DNA of 64,000 nt, taken from Ascarosepion bandense. Taxonomy: Eukaryota; Mollusca; Cephalopoda; Sepiida; Sepiidae. Under the pieces are notes generated by a model. The model saw only the letters and a program-made list of their open reading frames with translations. It ran no database searches and had not been told where the DNA came from. A program made the translations under genes and the position numbers. Of this stretch, positions 1 through 11,069 are shown in pieces (position 1 is the first letter of the stretch; each line of letters begins with the position of its first letter). The stretch lies in the NCBI GenBank assembly GCA_037127315.1, contig JBBBDQ010001184.1:1036001-1100000 (forward strand), in the 5' to 3' direction.

Positions 1-137
1 AGGCGAAAGTTGAAATAAATTTAAAAAAAAAAACAACAAAAAAAAAACACTTAAATTTCAGTCTTGAACAAAATACGTTCTCCTAAGATGTACAACTACA
101 AAACTGGTCCTGCAGTATTTAATTGACTTCTCACTTA

Positions 138-252
138 AGACAAAATGTGGCACAAGGCCGTTTTAATGTGGGTAATCAGGTCCTTATAGCTTGACCAAAA
201 AGTTCTAATTTTCCCCAGACGAGACTCTACCTTGCGGCGGAGCCTCGACTGA
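138..252 (-). repeat. SINE-like dispersed repeat, family C (copy 1)
   Basis: Read on the minus strand, this segment matches the plus-strand segment at 22,668-22,795 along its length. Both run from a CAGTC block through GTAGARTC, CGWCTGGG and a 'CCCACATT' block to a 3' end resembling 'CTTGTGCCACAT'. That 3' end is also the tail of SINE family A, seen at 251-345 and 405-544. No protein is expected; the short ORF across it is accidental. The family name used here is local to this annotation. Confidence 0.55.
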
Positions 253-345
253 ATAATTACAGTTGAGTAGTGAGTTTGATCCTCACTGGGTGTTTCATAC
301 TTTTGACCTTGTGCCACATCTAAGCTGTACTTAGAAACTTAAACT
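251..345 (+). mobile_element. tRNA-derived SINE fragment, family A
   Basis: The segment carries a tRNA T-arm/B-box-like block (TAGTGAGTTTGATCCTCACT), then the family tail 'CTTGTGCCACATCTAAGCTG'. It matches the fuller minus-strand copy at 405-544. The 5' tRNA half is missing. With that copy it forms an inverted pair about 100 bases apart. Confidence 0.6.
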
Positions 346-404
346 GCAGTGGACGGCAGTTAAGCCTGCCTCGCTTTTTCAATCTCTGCATTCGGGCGGA
401 GAGT

Positions 405-544
405 AATATAACTTACTAAGCGCAGCTTAGATGTGGCACAAGGCCGAAAGTATGGGGCACCCAGTGAGGATCGAACTCACTACTTAATTGCAAATAGTGC
501 TAGCGAGACAAGCTTGCTAACCATTACACCACCTTGAGGTGCCC
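405..544 (-). mobile_element. tRNA-derived SINE, family A, with near-complete tRNA-like head
   Basis: On the minus strand, 544-454 folds like a tRNA. A 7-bp acceptor stem pairs GGGCACC with GGTGCCC, the A box is GGTGGTGTAATGGTTAGC, and a perfect T stem pairs GTGAG with CTCAC around TTCGATC. The anticodon-loop position reads GTC, as in tRNA-Asp, but the variable region is over-long, so a working tRNA is unlikely. The tail downstream, at 453-405, contains CTTGTGCCACATCTAAGC. The internal A and B boxes imply RNA polymerase III transcription, as known for tRNA-derived SINEs. Confidence 0.7.
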
Positions 545-727
545 GGGCGGAGAGTAATTATTCACTCGGTCCTGCAAAACAATTCAGATTAAACTCTGAA
601 AAAGGTTTAACCTATTGTGATGGATGATCCCAAGTGAGAGGGGTGATAGGATGTGTTTATTTCATTACCTGAAATCGTGCCAATAATTCTTGCTCAAGAC
701 TTAATAAATATTCAAATCCCTGAAATG

Positions 728-802
728 GTTGTGGTTACCTCGACGTGGTTTCGCAAGAATCATTACAATTGATTAGTGAGTTCGATCCTCACCGGGTGCC
801 GC
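728..802 (+). mobile_element. SINE family A fragment (tRNA-like part)
   Basis: The block ATTACAATTGATTAGTGAGT followed by TCGATCCTCACCGGGTGCC matches the 3' half of the tRNA-like head of SINE family A. Sequence after about 802 diverges from the family tail, so this is either a decayed copy or a related subfamily. Confidence 0.45.
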
Positions 803-1273
803 CATGCGTTTGGTCTGCGCGTAGGAAATAACAATTTTCTCGGCTTTGTTCCGGAACTGTGACCAGCTAAGTCATCACGCCTAGGTTCCCCACGTTAAAC
901 TCGACCTTGTGTTCCATCACGTCTCCATCGGGAAAGAAGGTAAATATAATCACTTAAATGGTAATTAAATTAAATTGTTTATGCTTCAGTCGACTGAGAA
1001 GAAAGGAAAGACATTTCAATCTAAGTAAGCTAAAAGAAATTGTGGTGCAGGTTGATTATCATTTATCCGAAAATTCCAAAATCTTAAAGTTTTCAGGTAC
1101 TAACATGATTTGCCACAAATGGAAAATTTCAGAAAGCAACATGGCTACCCGTAACTAGATTTGGAGCTGCAGCGTTACAAATACAGTGCTTTTCACTTTT
1201 TCAGCTTTCATTTCATTTAACTGTAACGAAAATCCTTATTTTGTTTTTATGCAAATACAGTACGTGTATGTTT

Positions 1274-1900
1274 TGTAACATTTTAATCAAAATACGACAT
1301 CGTTGGTTGCGACTGATAGCTTATCGAAGTTTTTTTCTCACACTCACGGTGATATCGTTGGTGATGTACCCTATCCCTCCTTTTTCTCACACCTGATGTA
1401 GAAGTAGTGTTTTGTGTTGTATTTATATATTTTGTAATATTTTAATCAACATAAGACATCGTTGGTTGTGCCTAGTCAGTCAGTTAAAGGCCATACATGA
1501 TACACGCTTGGGCGATCATGTCTCGAAAGACACATGGCAGACTTGGCATATTATCCTGCTGTAGGTTGCCATTACTTTCTGCGGTAGACGAGTTGCCAGC
1601 CAAGTCTATAGAACGTAAACTGGCCTGTTATTTAACCCATAACTGGAGGATAAAGAAGAATTAATACCTTTTCCCAAGGGTATTTGCGCGTAAGTAAATG
1701 CAAGGTATTCGACCGGAATTCGAACTCGGCTCTTCGAGTTCTCGTTCCGAGCCGATATCTACTGCACCACACCGCACGTCCTCGAGATTTTCTTTCTCAC
1801 ACTCACAGTGATGTCATCGATGATGTACCCTATCCCTCCAGTTTCTCACATCTGATGTAGAAGTAGTGTTTCCTCTCGTATTTATATATATTTTGTCAGT
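1274..1900 (+). repeat. Tandem duplication, about 160-bp unit, second unit split by a SINE
   Basis: Unit 1 is about 1,274-1,433. It contains TTTTAATCAAAATACGACAT, then CGTTGGTTG, TCTCACACTCACGGTGAT and GTACCCTATCCCTCC. Unit 2 is at 1,430-1,472 and resumes at 1,783-1,900 with the same blocks in the same order. The gap in unit 2 is the SINE at 1,473-1,782. The duplication therefore predates the SINE insertion. No coding content was recognised. Confidence 0.7.
1473..1782 (-). mobile_element. Long tRNA-derived SINE, family D (copy 1)
   Basis: The element is about 310 bp and matches 53,240-53,536. On the minus strand it opens with a tRNA-like head: A box GTGGTGCAGTAGATATCGG and B box GAGTTCGAATTCC. 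A body follows containing GGCAACCTACAG and a tail ending in tandem ACTG units. It lies inside the second unit of a local tandem duplication. Near the tail end it carries an inverted repeat at 1,517-1,536 with one mismatch. Confidence 0.7.
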
Positions 1901-2339
1901 AGTGATTATGTCTTTTATACAAGTACAGAAAGTAAAAACATTTTTCCGTGAAATATTAATATCACCATTGGAACATCCGTCTGAGCATGGCTAAAATTAT
2001 GACCTCTATGTGTATAGATACCATATTTATTACATTTTATGTTAAACTACTTTCATAGTTTGTCATTTAAACAAAAACTATCTTCAGGGCATATATATAA
2101 GCAGTGTTATGAAATATAAAGAAATATATTGTTGATGATTAGGTTCCATTCCAAAGATACCCAATCATATAGATGCTGTATATAAATTAAATAGCGTGTA
2201 CTCCAGAAACCAACAAAATCTGACAACCGAAGAACTTCCGATCCCAAAAATATTGCCAAATGAATCACAACCTATCATTGAATGCAGTACAAAATTAAGT
2301 ATTTTGTAACAATGTTTCCTAATTTTACCTAATGTTTCC

Positions 2340-4561
2340 GTTACTCACCACTCTTGTAATGTCAAGCAACTCTGCCCTCTCGTAAATTCTGACAACACCG
2401 TAGTTTCCGTCAACATCTCCTTCTGCCTCCACTCCACCCAAAAACCTCAGACCAGCAGAAAATCTTATTGCTACCAAAGAGCTGATTGGGACTCGTTCCG
2501 CAATTTCCTGAGTGACGTCCCTTGGAACAAAGTTGAAGACTTTGACCTTGCTGTTGAAGACTCTGCAGCTGAGGTTTCCTCTTGGGTTAAGGCTGGTATC
2601 GATGCTTTCATCCCTGCCAGGAAGTTGAGACTTAAATCCCACTCATCTCCATGGTTCTCCACTGCCTGTTCAGCTGCCATCGTCTACCGAAATCACATCA
2701 TTCAGAGTCACGCATCGAACCATAACAGGCACCTTTTTGCCTCGGCTCGCAATGAGTGCAAGAAGATAGCTAAAGAAGCAAAGCTGATGTTTTCAGATTC
2801 TCCACTAACTCGACGCTAGACTCGTCTGGAGTATCTGTACCCGACTTCCTTCTCGAACCTAGGCCCAACTGACTGACATACTAATTACTCCGTCGGTGGT
2901 CTCCAAATAATTTCTAAGCTTGACCCTCATAAAGCGAGCGTTGGCGACGGAATACCAATCATTTCCTATAGAAATGTGCGCCTGAACTCTCTTCTGTTCT
3001 CTCTAAACCCTATTACTGCCTCTCTTCTTCTTGCTTTCCTACCTGCTGGAAATCCTTCCCCGTGGTCTCTCTATATAAAAATACTGGAAAACCCTCTGAC
3101 TCCGCTAATTATCGTCCTATCAGGCTCCTACCGGTCTTTGGAAAAGTGTTCAAAGCCCTCATCAACACCGAGGTCTTACAACAAGTCTCAGTCAACAGAC
3201 TCTTCTTTGATAAACAGTATGGTTCCCACTTCACCGGGTCTACTGCTGATATGCTCACGACCATCACTGAGTATATAAACCAGACCCTCAACAAAAACGG
3301 CGAAGCCCGAACTGTTGCCCTTGACATCTCCAAAGCGTTTGACAGAGTCTGGCATGCTGACCTTCTATGCAAGCTGCAGGGCTATGGTATAACTGGATAA
3401 TTGACCTAATACAGTAATTCCGTTCAAATCGAACAATGAAGGTAGTATTGAACAAACAAGCCTCCGAAAGCTATCACACGAACATGGGTGTCCCTCAAGG
3501 CTCTATTCTAGGTCCTACGCTTTTCCTTAACCATATTAACGATCTCCCCGATATAATAAGATCCCAAGTAGGCATATACGCTGACGACACTACAGTTTAC
3601 CCTCGTCTCGATAAGAAATCTGCCGAGGCTGACAAAGCAAACCTTGCTGTCGAGCTTGACAAGGACCTCCTATTCGTTGTGGACTAGGGTAAGAAATGGC
3701 TCATAAACTTTAATGCTACCAAAACGAAGCTGCTATCTATTAACCATCACAGACAATCGTTCCTCCCGCCAATTAACATGGAACAGGCTTCTCTCCCTGA
3801 AAGTAGAACATTGCGCCTCCTCGGATTATGTCTCGCATCAGACCTCAAGTAGAATAACTATATAGAATCTATTGCTAAATCCGCTGATAAGAAAGTCGGT
3901 TCTCTGTAGGGCCGGGAGGTTTTTTCCCGTCAGAAATAATCCTGCACATATACAAAACTATCATCCCCCGGTGCATTGAATATTGCTGCCATATCTGGTC
4001 TGGTGCTCCTACTATCCACCAAAGTGCCCTTGACCAAATCAATCGGAGAATCTATAATGTGATCGATCCCGACTTGGCAACTAGGATACAGTCGCTTTCT
4101 CACCGACGCAGTGTGGCTTCTCTGTGTCTCATCTACATTTACTTTCACGGCTTCTGCGTCGCTGAACTTATCTCGCTGGTACCCCCCATATATGAATTTC
4201 CTCGAGCAACAAGATTATCAACTAGGTCCCACCCTTTTACTGTGAAACCGATAAATAGTAAACGCAAATTCTACTCCCGCCTGTGGAATTCCCTTCCGCT
4301 TACTTGATTTCCTAACAGCTACATTCTTTAAGAATTCAAATGTAAAGTCAATGGTCACCTCCTGTCTCACTAACTTACATCTTTTCTCTCATGCATTTTT
4401 CTCCGTCAACCCCACTCATCAGTATTCTCTTCCTTTTCATACTTTCTTCCTGACACCCTCTGTAACTTTTCACTCCTTCTCATAACATTCCTCCTATGTA
4501 ACCTCCTGCACAACAGTGGCAGTAAAATGTCTTGCTTGGGCCCACACGAATATAAAAAAAA
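2340..4561 (+). pseudogene. 5'-truncated Jockey-like LINE, copy 1 (EN end, RT, 3' UTR)
   Basis: This is a non-LTR retrotransposon missing its 5' half. In order there are the endonuclease C-terminus (about 2,360-2,440), a linker ending near 2,800, and reverse transcriptase in pieces. RT pieces include ANYRPIRLLPVFGKVFK (about 3,100), FDRVWHADLL (about 3,340), GVPQGSILGPTLF (about 3,490) and the catalytic IYADDTTVY (about 3,575). The C-terminal TRLSTRSHPFTVK block lies near 4,220. A pyrimidine-rich 3' UTR ends with CTTGCTTGGG and an A-rich tail near 4,560. Stops at about 3,399 and 3,687 and several frameshifts break the frame, so it cannot make active protein. Loss of 5' sequence is typical of LINE insertion. 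Other pieces of the family are at 8,428, 9,265, 11,070, 23,567, 25,257, 49,085 and 60,868. Confidence 0.85.
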
Positions 4562-6640
4562 GTTGCTTATGCCACACGGAATTGGTAATGAATTCGCTTA
4601 AAATCTATAAAATTTAAGTAGAGCTGCTTATGAAACGAGTTGCTTAAAATTATGCAGGAGAAAAATTACAGCTAAAATAATGTGATACCATGGCTACAAT
4701 AGTATAAACTATCCATGTGCACCTGTATAATGTGTCAGCGTAGAAAGATTCTAATACTACTCGTGTCTATAAATTCCTTGACTTCCGTTTAAATTAACCC
4801 GGTCAATAACAATAGCCCATTCTTGATATTCAGATTTCTTCAAGTAAACGGGATGATAGCAAACGTTAAGTTAGTTTCCATTACAAGTGTAATATTCCAG
4901 ATCTAGAGGTTACATCATCATAGGTGTTATTCTTTAACAATAGATTAAGGATATTAAATATTCAGAATGTGATTTGGAACTTTTTTGCACCTGCTCCAGA
5001 TTGCATCCAGATAAGATTAAATGTTTTGTTTACTTAGACGGAGCTGAAGGATGATATTAGATATTCATTATTATGTATGTAACCTATAGGCTTCAGGGAT
5101 CACTGATCAAACTTCTGCAACATCTTTTCTCCTGTAGCTCTAAGCAGCGTTTGAGACATTATCGCCACCTTCCTCTGCTCCACCACCGATTCACAAAAAC
5201 ATAGGTAAACATTTGTCTTTGTTCAAATTCTTCTTCTCTATATATTTTTGGTTTCGTTGTTTTGTTTCTATTAATTTGTGTTAGAAAAGTTCTCTCATAA
5301 TCTTTATTGCAAGACCTCCATTGTTATTTTTTTTATCTATTGAGAAGTTATTTCTTCTCGGGGATATATTATTTTAATCTCTGAGGTAATTTTCCTTTTA
5401 TTTTATGAACGATCCGTTTTTTTATATATATATATCCTGTTGAAGAGTACGTATTCTGTACGGTTAAATTATTGTATGTACTCCTAACTTCACAAATATG
5501 CTGTGAATGGTTACAGTATCCCGCCTTCAAAAAACAGAAATATCTTTTCATTTTACATGTGGCCAAACGGAAATCCATTTTGAAAGAGGAGTGTTAGTAG
5601 AAATTGAGAAAAGATAACTTCACAGATTTCTCCTCTAGGATTTTAGAAACCTTATGGTTTTATATCTCTTTGCTATGTGCCCAGAGTGTCGTCCATTTTA
5701 GGGAAAGGATTATGGCTAAGAAAGCTAACGTATATTCACAAATTGTTTCTTTGTGCATTTAGAAAACTAATGATTTATAACAAAAAGGCAAAAAAACCTA
5801 CCGTGATCTAATATTTTAAAAATTAAATTATAACAAGATTTTCGTTTACCTCAACCGCCATATACGCTAACATTTTCTTTTTTCCCATCAACTTATCGAT
5901 TTAGTGTACGAGCCTGTGTAAAATCTGGACGAATAGTGATTACTAAAATTAACAGACCTACAGTCGTATCACGCTGAAACATGGCTTCTCGTGCGATCAC
6001 TAAAGTAAAGCAACGTTGAATCTGTTTGATACCTAGATTAAGGACCACTTGGGAATACAAAGTGCTGTAAGCTTGGATACGCGGGTGGTGTAATAGATAA
6101 GATCTCATAATTGTTAATCAGACATACGACTTGAAATCTCCGTTGGTTTGTATTCACTTACTTTCAAATAACCTTGAGAAAGATAGAAACCTATCTATTC
6201 ATACCCCGGCTGTGGACTAATTAGTAGTACTTTTATCACTAAGCCATTACTGTCTCCCCTAAAATATTCTTGTAATATAGGAATATTTTCTGGTTTTAAA
6301 ATAAAACTGTACATAAGCCGTAAAACGAATCAATAAAAACACTTAAAATAAGTTGGCCTTCCCCATTTTTAAATCGACTAAACTGGGAATACCGACTTCA
6401 TACAATGAAATACGTTTCGGATTTACATAACTTACAAAGATTTGATAATGTAGCGGTTTGAACATTGCTAGAAAAGTAATGTGGTGTAACACGAGAAGTT
6501 TCATGTAAGATAAAAGTTATTAATGAATTGCTATTAGAAACGAGGACGCACAACGAAGAATACGATTTGTTATTTGTGCATATTTTTATCAATTTATATT
6601 TATAAGAATTAGTTGGTTCTTTTTAATTAAAATTGTTTTG
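4562..6640. other. AT-rich stretch with no recognised gene
   Basis: No convincing coding sequence was seen. Two weak tRNA-like patches occur. At about 6,080-6,150 (+) there is GGTGGTGTAATAGATAAG followed by a degraded B box. At about 6,185-6,265 (-) there is ATGGCTTAGTGATA upstream of a GGGG-TATGAAT block. They may be old SINE heads; support is poor. Confidence 0.3.
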
Positions 6641-6644
6641 TTTT

Positions 6645-6684
<40 letters not shown>

Positions 6685-6685
6685 C
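6645..6685. repeat. (CA)n then (TA)n microsatellite at a SINE end
   Basis: About 26 bases of CA repeat run into about 15 bases of TA repeat. The array abuts the 3' tail of the minus-strand SINE that begins at 6,687. Confidence 0.9.
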
Positions 6686-6686
6686 T

Positions 6687-6850
6687 ATAGTCATCCGCAG
6701 ACAGATCCGTTTTGCTGTATCACAGCTCATCAGTACGATTAGATGCCGATTGCTTTTTAACTCAGGATTGAAACCCGACCAAATTCGTGTCAGTCGGCGA
6801 TTCTACCTCTGGGCTACGCGCGTTCGGTAGAAGAAGACAGACTTTTTAAA
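6687..6850 (-). mobile_element. tRNA-derived SINE, family B (copy 1)
   Basis: On the minus strand the tRNA-like head has A box TAGCCCAGAGGTAGAATCGC and B box GGTCGGGTTTCAATCC. A short body follows, then a tail with GAGCTGTGATACAGC and the TA microsatellite. Related copies lie at 19,408, 40,758, 41,029 and 48,764. The family resembles the tRNA-derived SINEs described from octopus; the exact subfamily was not identified. Confidence 0.75.
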
Positions 6851-7073
6851 TATATTTTATATATTATATCTTAATAATATATATATTATGCGAGATCAGC
6901 TCATGAGGTGCCAAATATACAAATGAAACACAACAGCTCTTATGCAGCTAAAAATATTTTTATTAAAAATAATAAGAATATTACTACAAATATTGGTCTA
7001 CTACTTATCGATCACTGTTAAAAAGTAAATTCTACGAACAGTAAAATGTCATTCTATTAGTTATTGCTAGTAG

Positions 7074-7075
<2 letters not shown>

Positions 7076-7127
<52 letters not shown>
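7076..7127. repeat. (TA)n microsatellite
   Basis: About 52 bases of uninterrupted TA repeat in AT-rich DNA. Confidence 0.95.
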
Positions 7128-7129
<2 letters not shown>

Positions 7130-7642
7130 CATTCAAAGTCACGTAGGTCCTGTAAAAAATGAATAGACACGTTCAAAATTCAAGTTTTGTTCATTGTCAC
7201 TACTTTTACTTTATTATGCAATGTTATAGATATATTAGCAAAAGATGTTCTTTGATAAGGCTGAAACATAACTTGCTTGAAACCATAATAGTTTTTTTTT
7301 TCTCATAAAAAATGAAAAGAAAGCATTCTTTTAAATGTGATAAAGCTAGCTATGCTTATATAAATTAAGGACAATGGTTCAAGAAGTTTTATATTTGGTT
7401 TATCACGGACTTTTTTCTGAATCGTGTAATTCTTTTTTTCTGGAGTGAGTATGAAACTTGGAAACTTCAGAGTGCATTTCCTTTTTACTTAGTATGATTT
7501 CTTTTTCCTCGAATAGATAACATTGAGGATTTCAAATGTGTTTTAATAACATTTCTTGTGAAAAAATCTCATTGGGTATTCTTAATTTAAGATATTACGA
7601 TGTTCGCATTGTCTTTCGTATATTGTAACATCTATTTACTAG

Positions 7643-7656
7643 CACACACACACACG

Positions 7657-7707
<51 letters not shown>

Positions 7708-7724
7708 TAAGATCACCTTGCCAA

Positions 7725-7768
<44 letters not shown>
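7643..7768. repeat. (CA)n/(TA)n microsatellite pair
   Basis: A CA run with one GC step passes into TA repeats to about 7,702. After a 25-base spacer a second TA array covers about 7,728-7,767. Confidence 0.95.
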
Positions 7769-8380
7769 CATCAGTGAAAGCCTTTGGCGTATTGATCTTT
7801 GAAGTTACATCCAAAATTTTGCTAAAAGGAAAATGTTCCTTTAGGTTTGGGAAATAATTGATGTATTTGGGACTGAAAATTCTTTGGTTCGGTTGCAAAG
7901 AAAAAAGGTTATAGGCTTATTTTCAAGGTTAATATGTACAATAAAAATTGTTGTTGGAAAAATAATAGACAGAATGCTTTTCCAGCCTAGAATGAACATT
8001 TCTCAACTAGTATGAAACTCATACCTAAATTCTTTTGTTTACAAGCTTCACCAGAATGTTTATGTCTTTATTATTTTAATTAGATATCAGTATGAAAACA
8101 GGTTTCATATCATAACGAATAAAGTTTTATGTGTTACTATCAATGAAAAACATTGTATAGGAAATAAATTTCATTTTATTTTGTAAGACAATACTTAGAT
8201 ATTTGTACATATTTATTCTTAATATTTTATTCCGTTATCTTTTTCATATGTTTGAAGCAGTTTCATGGTTTCATACTCCCAGAATTTGGCTACAAGAGGC
8301 TGTTATTTGTGGGTAATTCAAAGTAAGGAAGAATGGTTCTTGCTTAGAATATGCTCACCGAAATTTGTCTGGTAGACCTG

Positions 8381-8383
<3 letters not shown>

Positions 8384-8427
<44 letters not shown>
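8384..8427. repeat. (TA)n microsatellite at a LINE 3' end
   Basis: About 44 bases of TA repeat abut the minus-strand LINE 3' terminus that begins at 8,428. The array probably grew from the LINE tail. Confidence 0.9.
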
Positions 8428-8428
<1 letters not shown>

Positions 8429-8710
8429 CATTTCACTCTTGGCAAAGTTGGAACGTCACTAGCGCGCAAGTAGTTACAGATAGAGAGAAAAGACTAGGTA
8501 GAAGCGTGTTGAGGAAATGATAAAATATAAACATGATTCAAGGGGATAGAAGATGGCAATTGACGTTGCATTTAACTTTTTTGAGATTGTAGCAATAGTC
8601 CAACAGGCAGGAAGTGCAAGAAAGAAAATTGTTAGGGGGTAGAAGCGACGGATACATTTAATACTTTCAACAGTGAAAGGCTAGAAACTTGATATCAAGC
8701 TATATAGCGC
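8428..8710 (-). mobile_element. 3'-terminal fragment of Jockey-like LINE
   Basis: Read on the minus strand, this shows the decayed C-terminal coding end of the LINE (about 8,710-8,590), then a 3' UTR with AAATGCAACGTCAATTGCCA and the terminal CTTTGCCAAGAGTGAAA. It corresponds to the 3' end of other copies (25,257 and 60,868 on the minus strand; 4,230-4,561 on the plus strand). It is severely 5' truncated. Confidence 0.6.
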
Positions 8711-8867
8711 GCTTAATTTCATGTGGTCGGGGCTCCAGGGAATCCAAAGAGGAATATGCAGTGTTAATGGTCTAAACCTGTCACCTTGGCTTCAGTGGAA
8801 AGTGGAATTGTTACTCACCTATTACGGCTTCTTAAGTATATCACGTATTTTCTTATTGTTTTCTTAT

Positions 8868-8925
8868 TATTTTATCCTAAGCAAGGTAATAGGTCCTATA
8901 GCGTTACTAAGTTTCAAAAAGTTGA
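8868..8925 (-). mobile_element. Short LINE 3'-end scrap
   Basis: The plus-strand text CCTAAGCAAGGTAATAGGTC and the following CACTAAG-like block resemble the start of the minus-strand LINE 3' ends at 25,264 and 60,885. It is short and diverged. Confidence 0.35.
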
Positions 8926-9240
8926 ATGAAAACTGCGATTAAGGAGAAGAAAGAATAAAAAACAAAACACAATAAAAATGTTTTTTCTTCATTTTTTTAC
9001 TAACCTTTCCGGGATATTTCCGCTAGCAGCTTCCACACGCAGTCATTTATGACCAAAATGGCAAAATAAGTTTATTCTACCAAATGGCACAAAGTGTGTG
9101 GGGTGAGCTTGGTTGGAAAGATTTATTTATTTTTTGAAACTCGCTAAAGTTATGTATTTATTTTTACTATTTTTTGCTTGATTCTATGATTCATTTGAAC
9201 GAGTGTTTTTTGTAATTTTTAAAGAAATTTCTTTGGACTT

Positions 9241-9581
9241 TAACTAAGTTAAAACTTAGTTAACTCACCACTTTTTTTTCCAAATTGGAGTAGATAGTAC
9301 CTACTATCGCCCGGTTTCACACTCCACCCCCTTCTATTAAATAGGAGTAGAGGTGATCACCTTGTTTCTTGTTTAGGAAGGGGTTCCCAGTCCTCCTATC
9401 TACTCCTTCGGTCTTAGTGGTAGTTCAATTGGAAGCTCTTTGCTGTTAGTGAGTGTGGTGGCAATGCCTTTCCATTCTGAGGGTACCGGGTTGGCAGTTT
9501 CCTGGTTGCTGCTTCCGACTGGTTGTTAGGAACCTGAACTCTTGCGTAGCGTCTTGAGAGGCTACTCTAATCAACAGTTGA
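9241..9581 (+). other. Probable 5' UTR of Jockey-like LINE copy 2, with inverted repeats
   Basis: This GC-richer stretch immediately precedes the open endonuclease frame. At 9,241-9,262 lies a perfect 10-bp inverted repeat with a 2-base spacer (TAACTAAGTT/AACTTAGTTA). At 9,287-9,297 GGAGTAGATAG pairs perfectly with CTATCTACTCC at 9,396-9,406. It has no counterpart elsewhere in the window, which fits the other LINE copies being 5' truncated. It could instead be unrelated flank. Confidence 0.4.
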
Positions 9582-11064
9582 ATAATACGCGGTATCCGCA
9601 ATAACTTTTATAGCGTAGAAGCATTCCTCCAAACTAACTCACCTGATATCTTAGCCCTATGTGAAACTAACCTTGACCCGTTCATCCCCTCCTCTGAGTT
9701 CTATATTCCTGGTTACCTTCCCCTCTTCAGTAAGGACTCCAATGTCCATATGCATGGGCTTGGTGTATATGTCAGTGAACACCTACCCCTAGCTAGAGTA
9801 ACATCTCTCGAATCCCTGGACCAATCTTTCTTGTGCTTCCGTCTCTCACTTCTAAACTCTGTTAGCTATCTCTTCTTTCTCTACCGCTCCCCCTCCTCCT
9901 CTGACTGTTCGATACTTGACAGCATCTCTGACAATATCGACAAGGCCATTTCTTCGCACCCATCTGCCCATATTTTTGTGTTTGGCGACTTTAACACCCA
10001 CCACACTAAGTGGCAGGATAACTCTGTAACCGACCCTGCTGGTGTCCACGCATTTAATTTTTCAATCTTCCAATCCCTTACGCAAGTGGTGGGCTTTCCC
10101 ACGCGTTTCTCCAATAACGGAAGGGACTCGCTACTAGACCTCTGCTTCACTTCCACCCCAAATTCTTGCTCCACCAGACAGCTCTGCCCTCTCGGAAATT
10201 CTGACCACGCCGTAGTTTCTGTCAACATCTCGTTCCACTCCACCCCTACCCAAGAAACCCAGACCAACAGAATATCCTACTGCTATCAAAGAGCAGACTG
10301 GGATTCATTCCGTGACTTCCACTGTGACGTCCCTTGGAACAATTTTTTAAGCCTTACCTTCGAAGACTGTGCATCAGAGATCTCCTCTTGGGTTAAGGCT
10401 GGTATCGATGCATTCATCCCTGCCAGGAAATTTCAGCTTAAATCCCATTCGTCTCCCTGGTTTTCGCCCGCTTGCTCAGCCGCCATTGCCCACCGGAATC
10501 ACTTCTTCCGGCTTTATCGTAGCCTCGCGTCGGACCAAAACAGGCGCCTTTTCGATTCAGCTCGTAATAAGTATAAAAAGATACTTAACGAAGCGAAGAT
10601 GTTGTTTGCTGCCAGAATGAAGCAGCTCATAGCATCCTCCAAGTTTGGTACCAAAAACTACTGGCGCCTCTGTAAACGCGTGCTTAGCAAGAGTAAGTCC
10701 TCAATACCCACACTAATAAACGAGTTTGAGGTACTCACCTCCTCAGCGGACAAGGCTGAATGCTTTGCCCGTAGATTCTCGACCAATTCGACTCTGGATT
10801 CGTCTGATTTTTAGCATAATCTCAAAACTGGACCCTCACAAAGTGAGTGGTGGGGATGGAATCCCAACCATATTTTTGAAGAATTGTGCCCCTGAACTCT
10901 CCTCTATCCTTTCCAAGCTATACAACCTCTGCCTATCTTGTAAGTCTTTTTCTGTGGTTCCAATATATATTCCAATATTCAAGAACACTGGTGAACCCTC
11001 GGACCCCGCAAATTACCGCCCCATCAGCCTTCTTCCGATCTTCGGCAAAGTGTTCAAAGATCGA
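9582..11064 (+). pseudogene. Jockey-like LINE copy 2: complete endonuclease, start of RT
   Basis: An open frame runs from 9,582, with an internal ATG at 9,750, to a stop at 10,814 (about 410 residues from 9,582). It is an apurinic-type endonuclease with its catalytic blocks: LALCETNL (about 9,650), a YRSPSSSD block (about 9,880), FGDFNTHHTKW (about 9,980) and GNSDHAVVSV (about 10,195). These cut target DNA to prime reverse transcription. The linker matches copy 1. Near 10,805 a deletion shifts frame; the RT N-terminus continues to 11,064 (DPHKVSGGDGIPTIFLK, then NYRPISLLPIFGKVFK) and stops abruptly. No YADD core is present. This is the best-preserved endonuclease of the family here. Confidence 0.85.
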
Positions 11065-11069
11065 AGTTG

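Noticed and set aside
454..544. Functional tRNA-Asp gene
   Set aside because: The variable region is too long, the anticodon stem is imperfect and other dispersed copies share a SINE tail, so it is a SINE head.
9881..10267. 128-codon minus-strand ORF
   Set aside because: Antisense of the LINE endonuclease, which has clear catalytic motifs on the plus strand.
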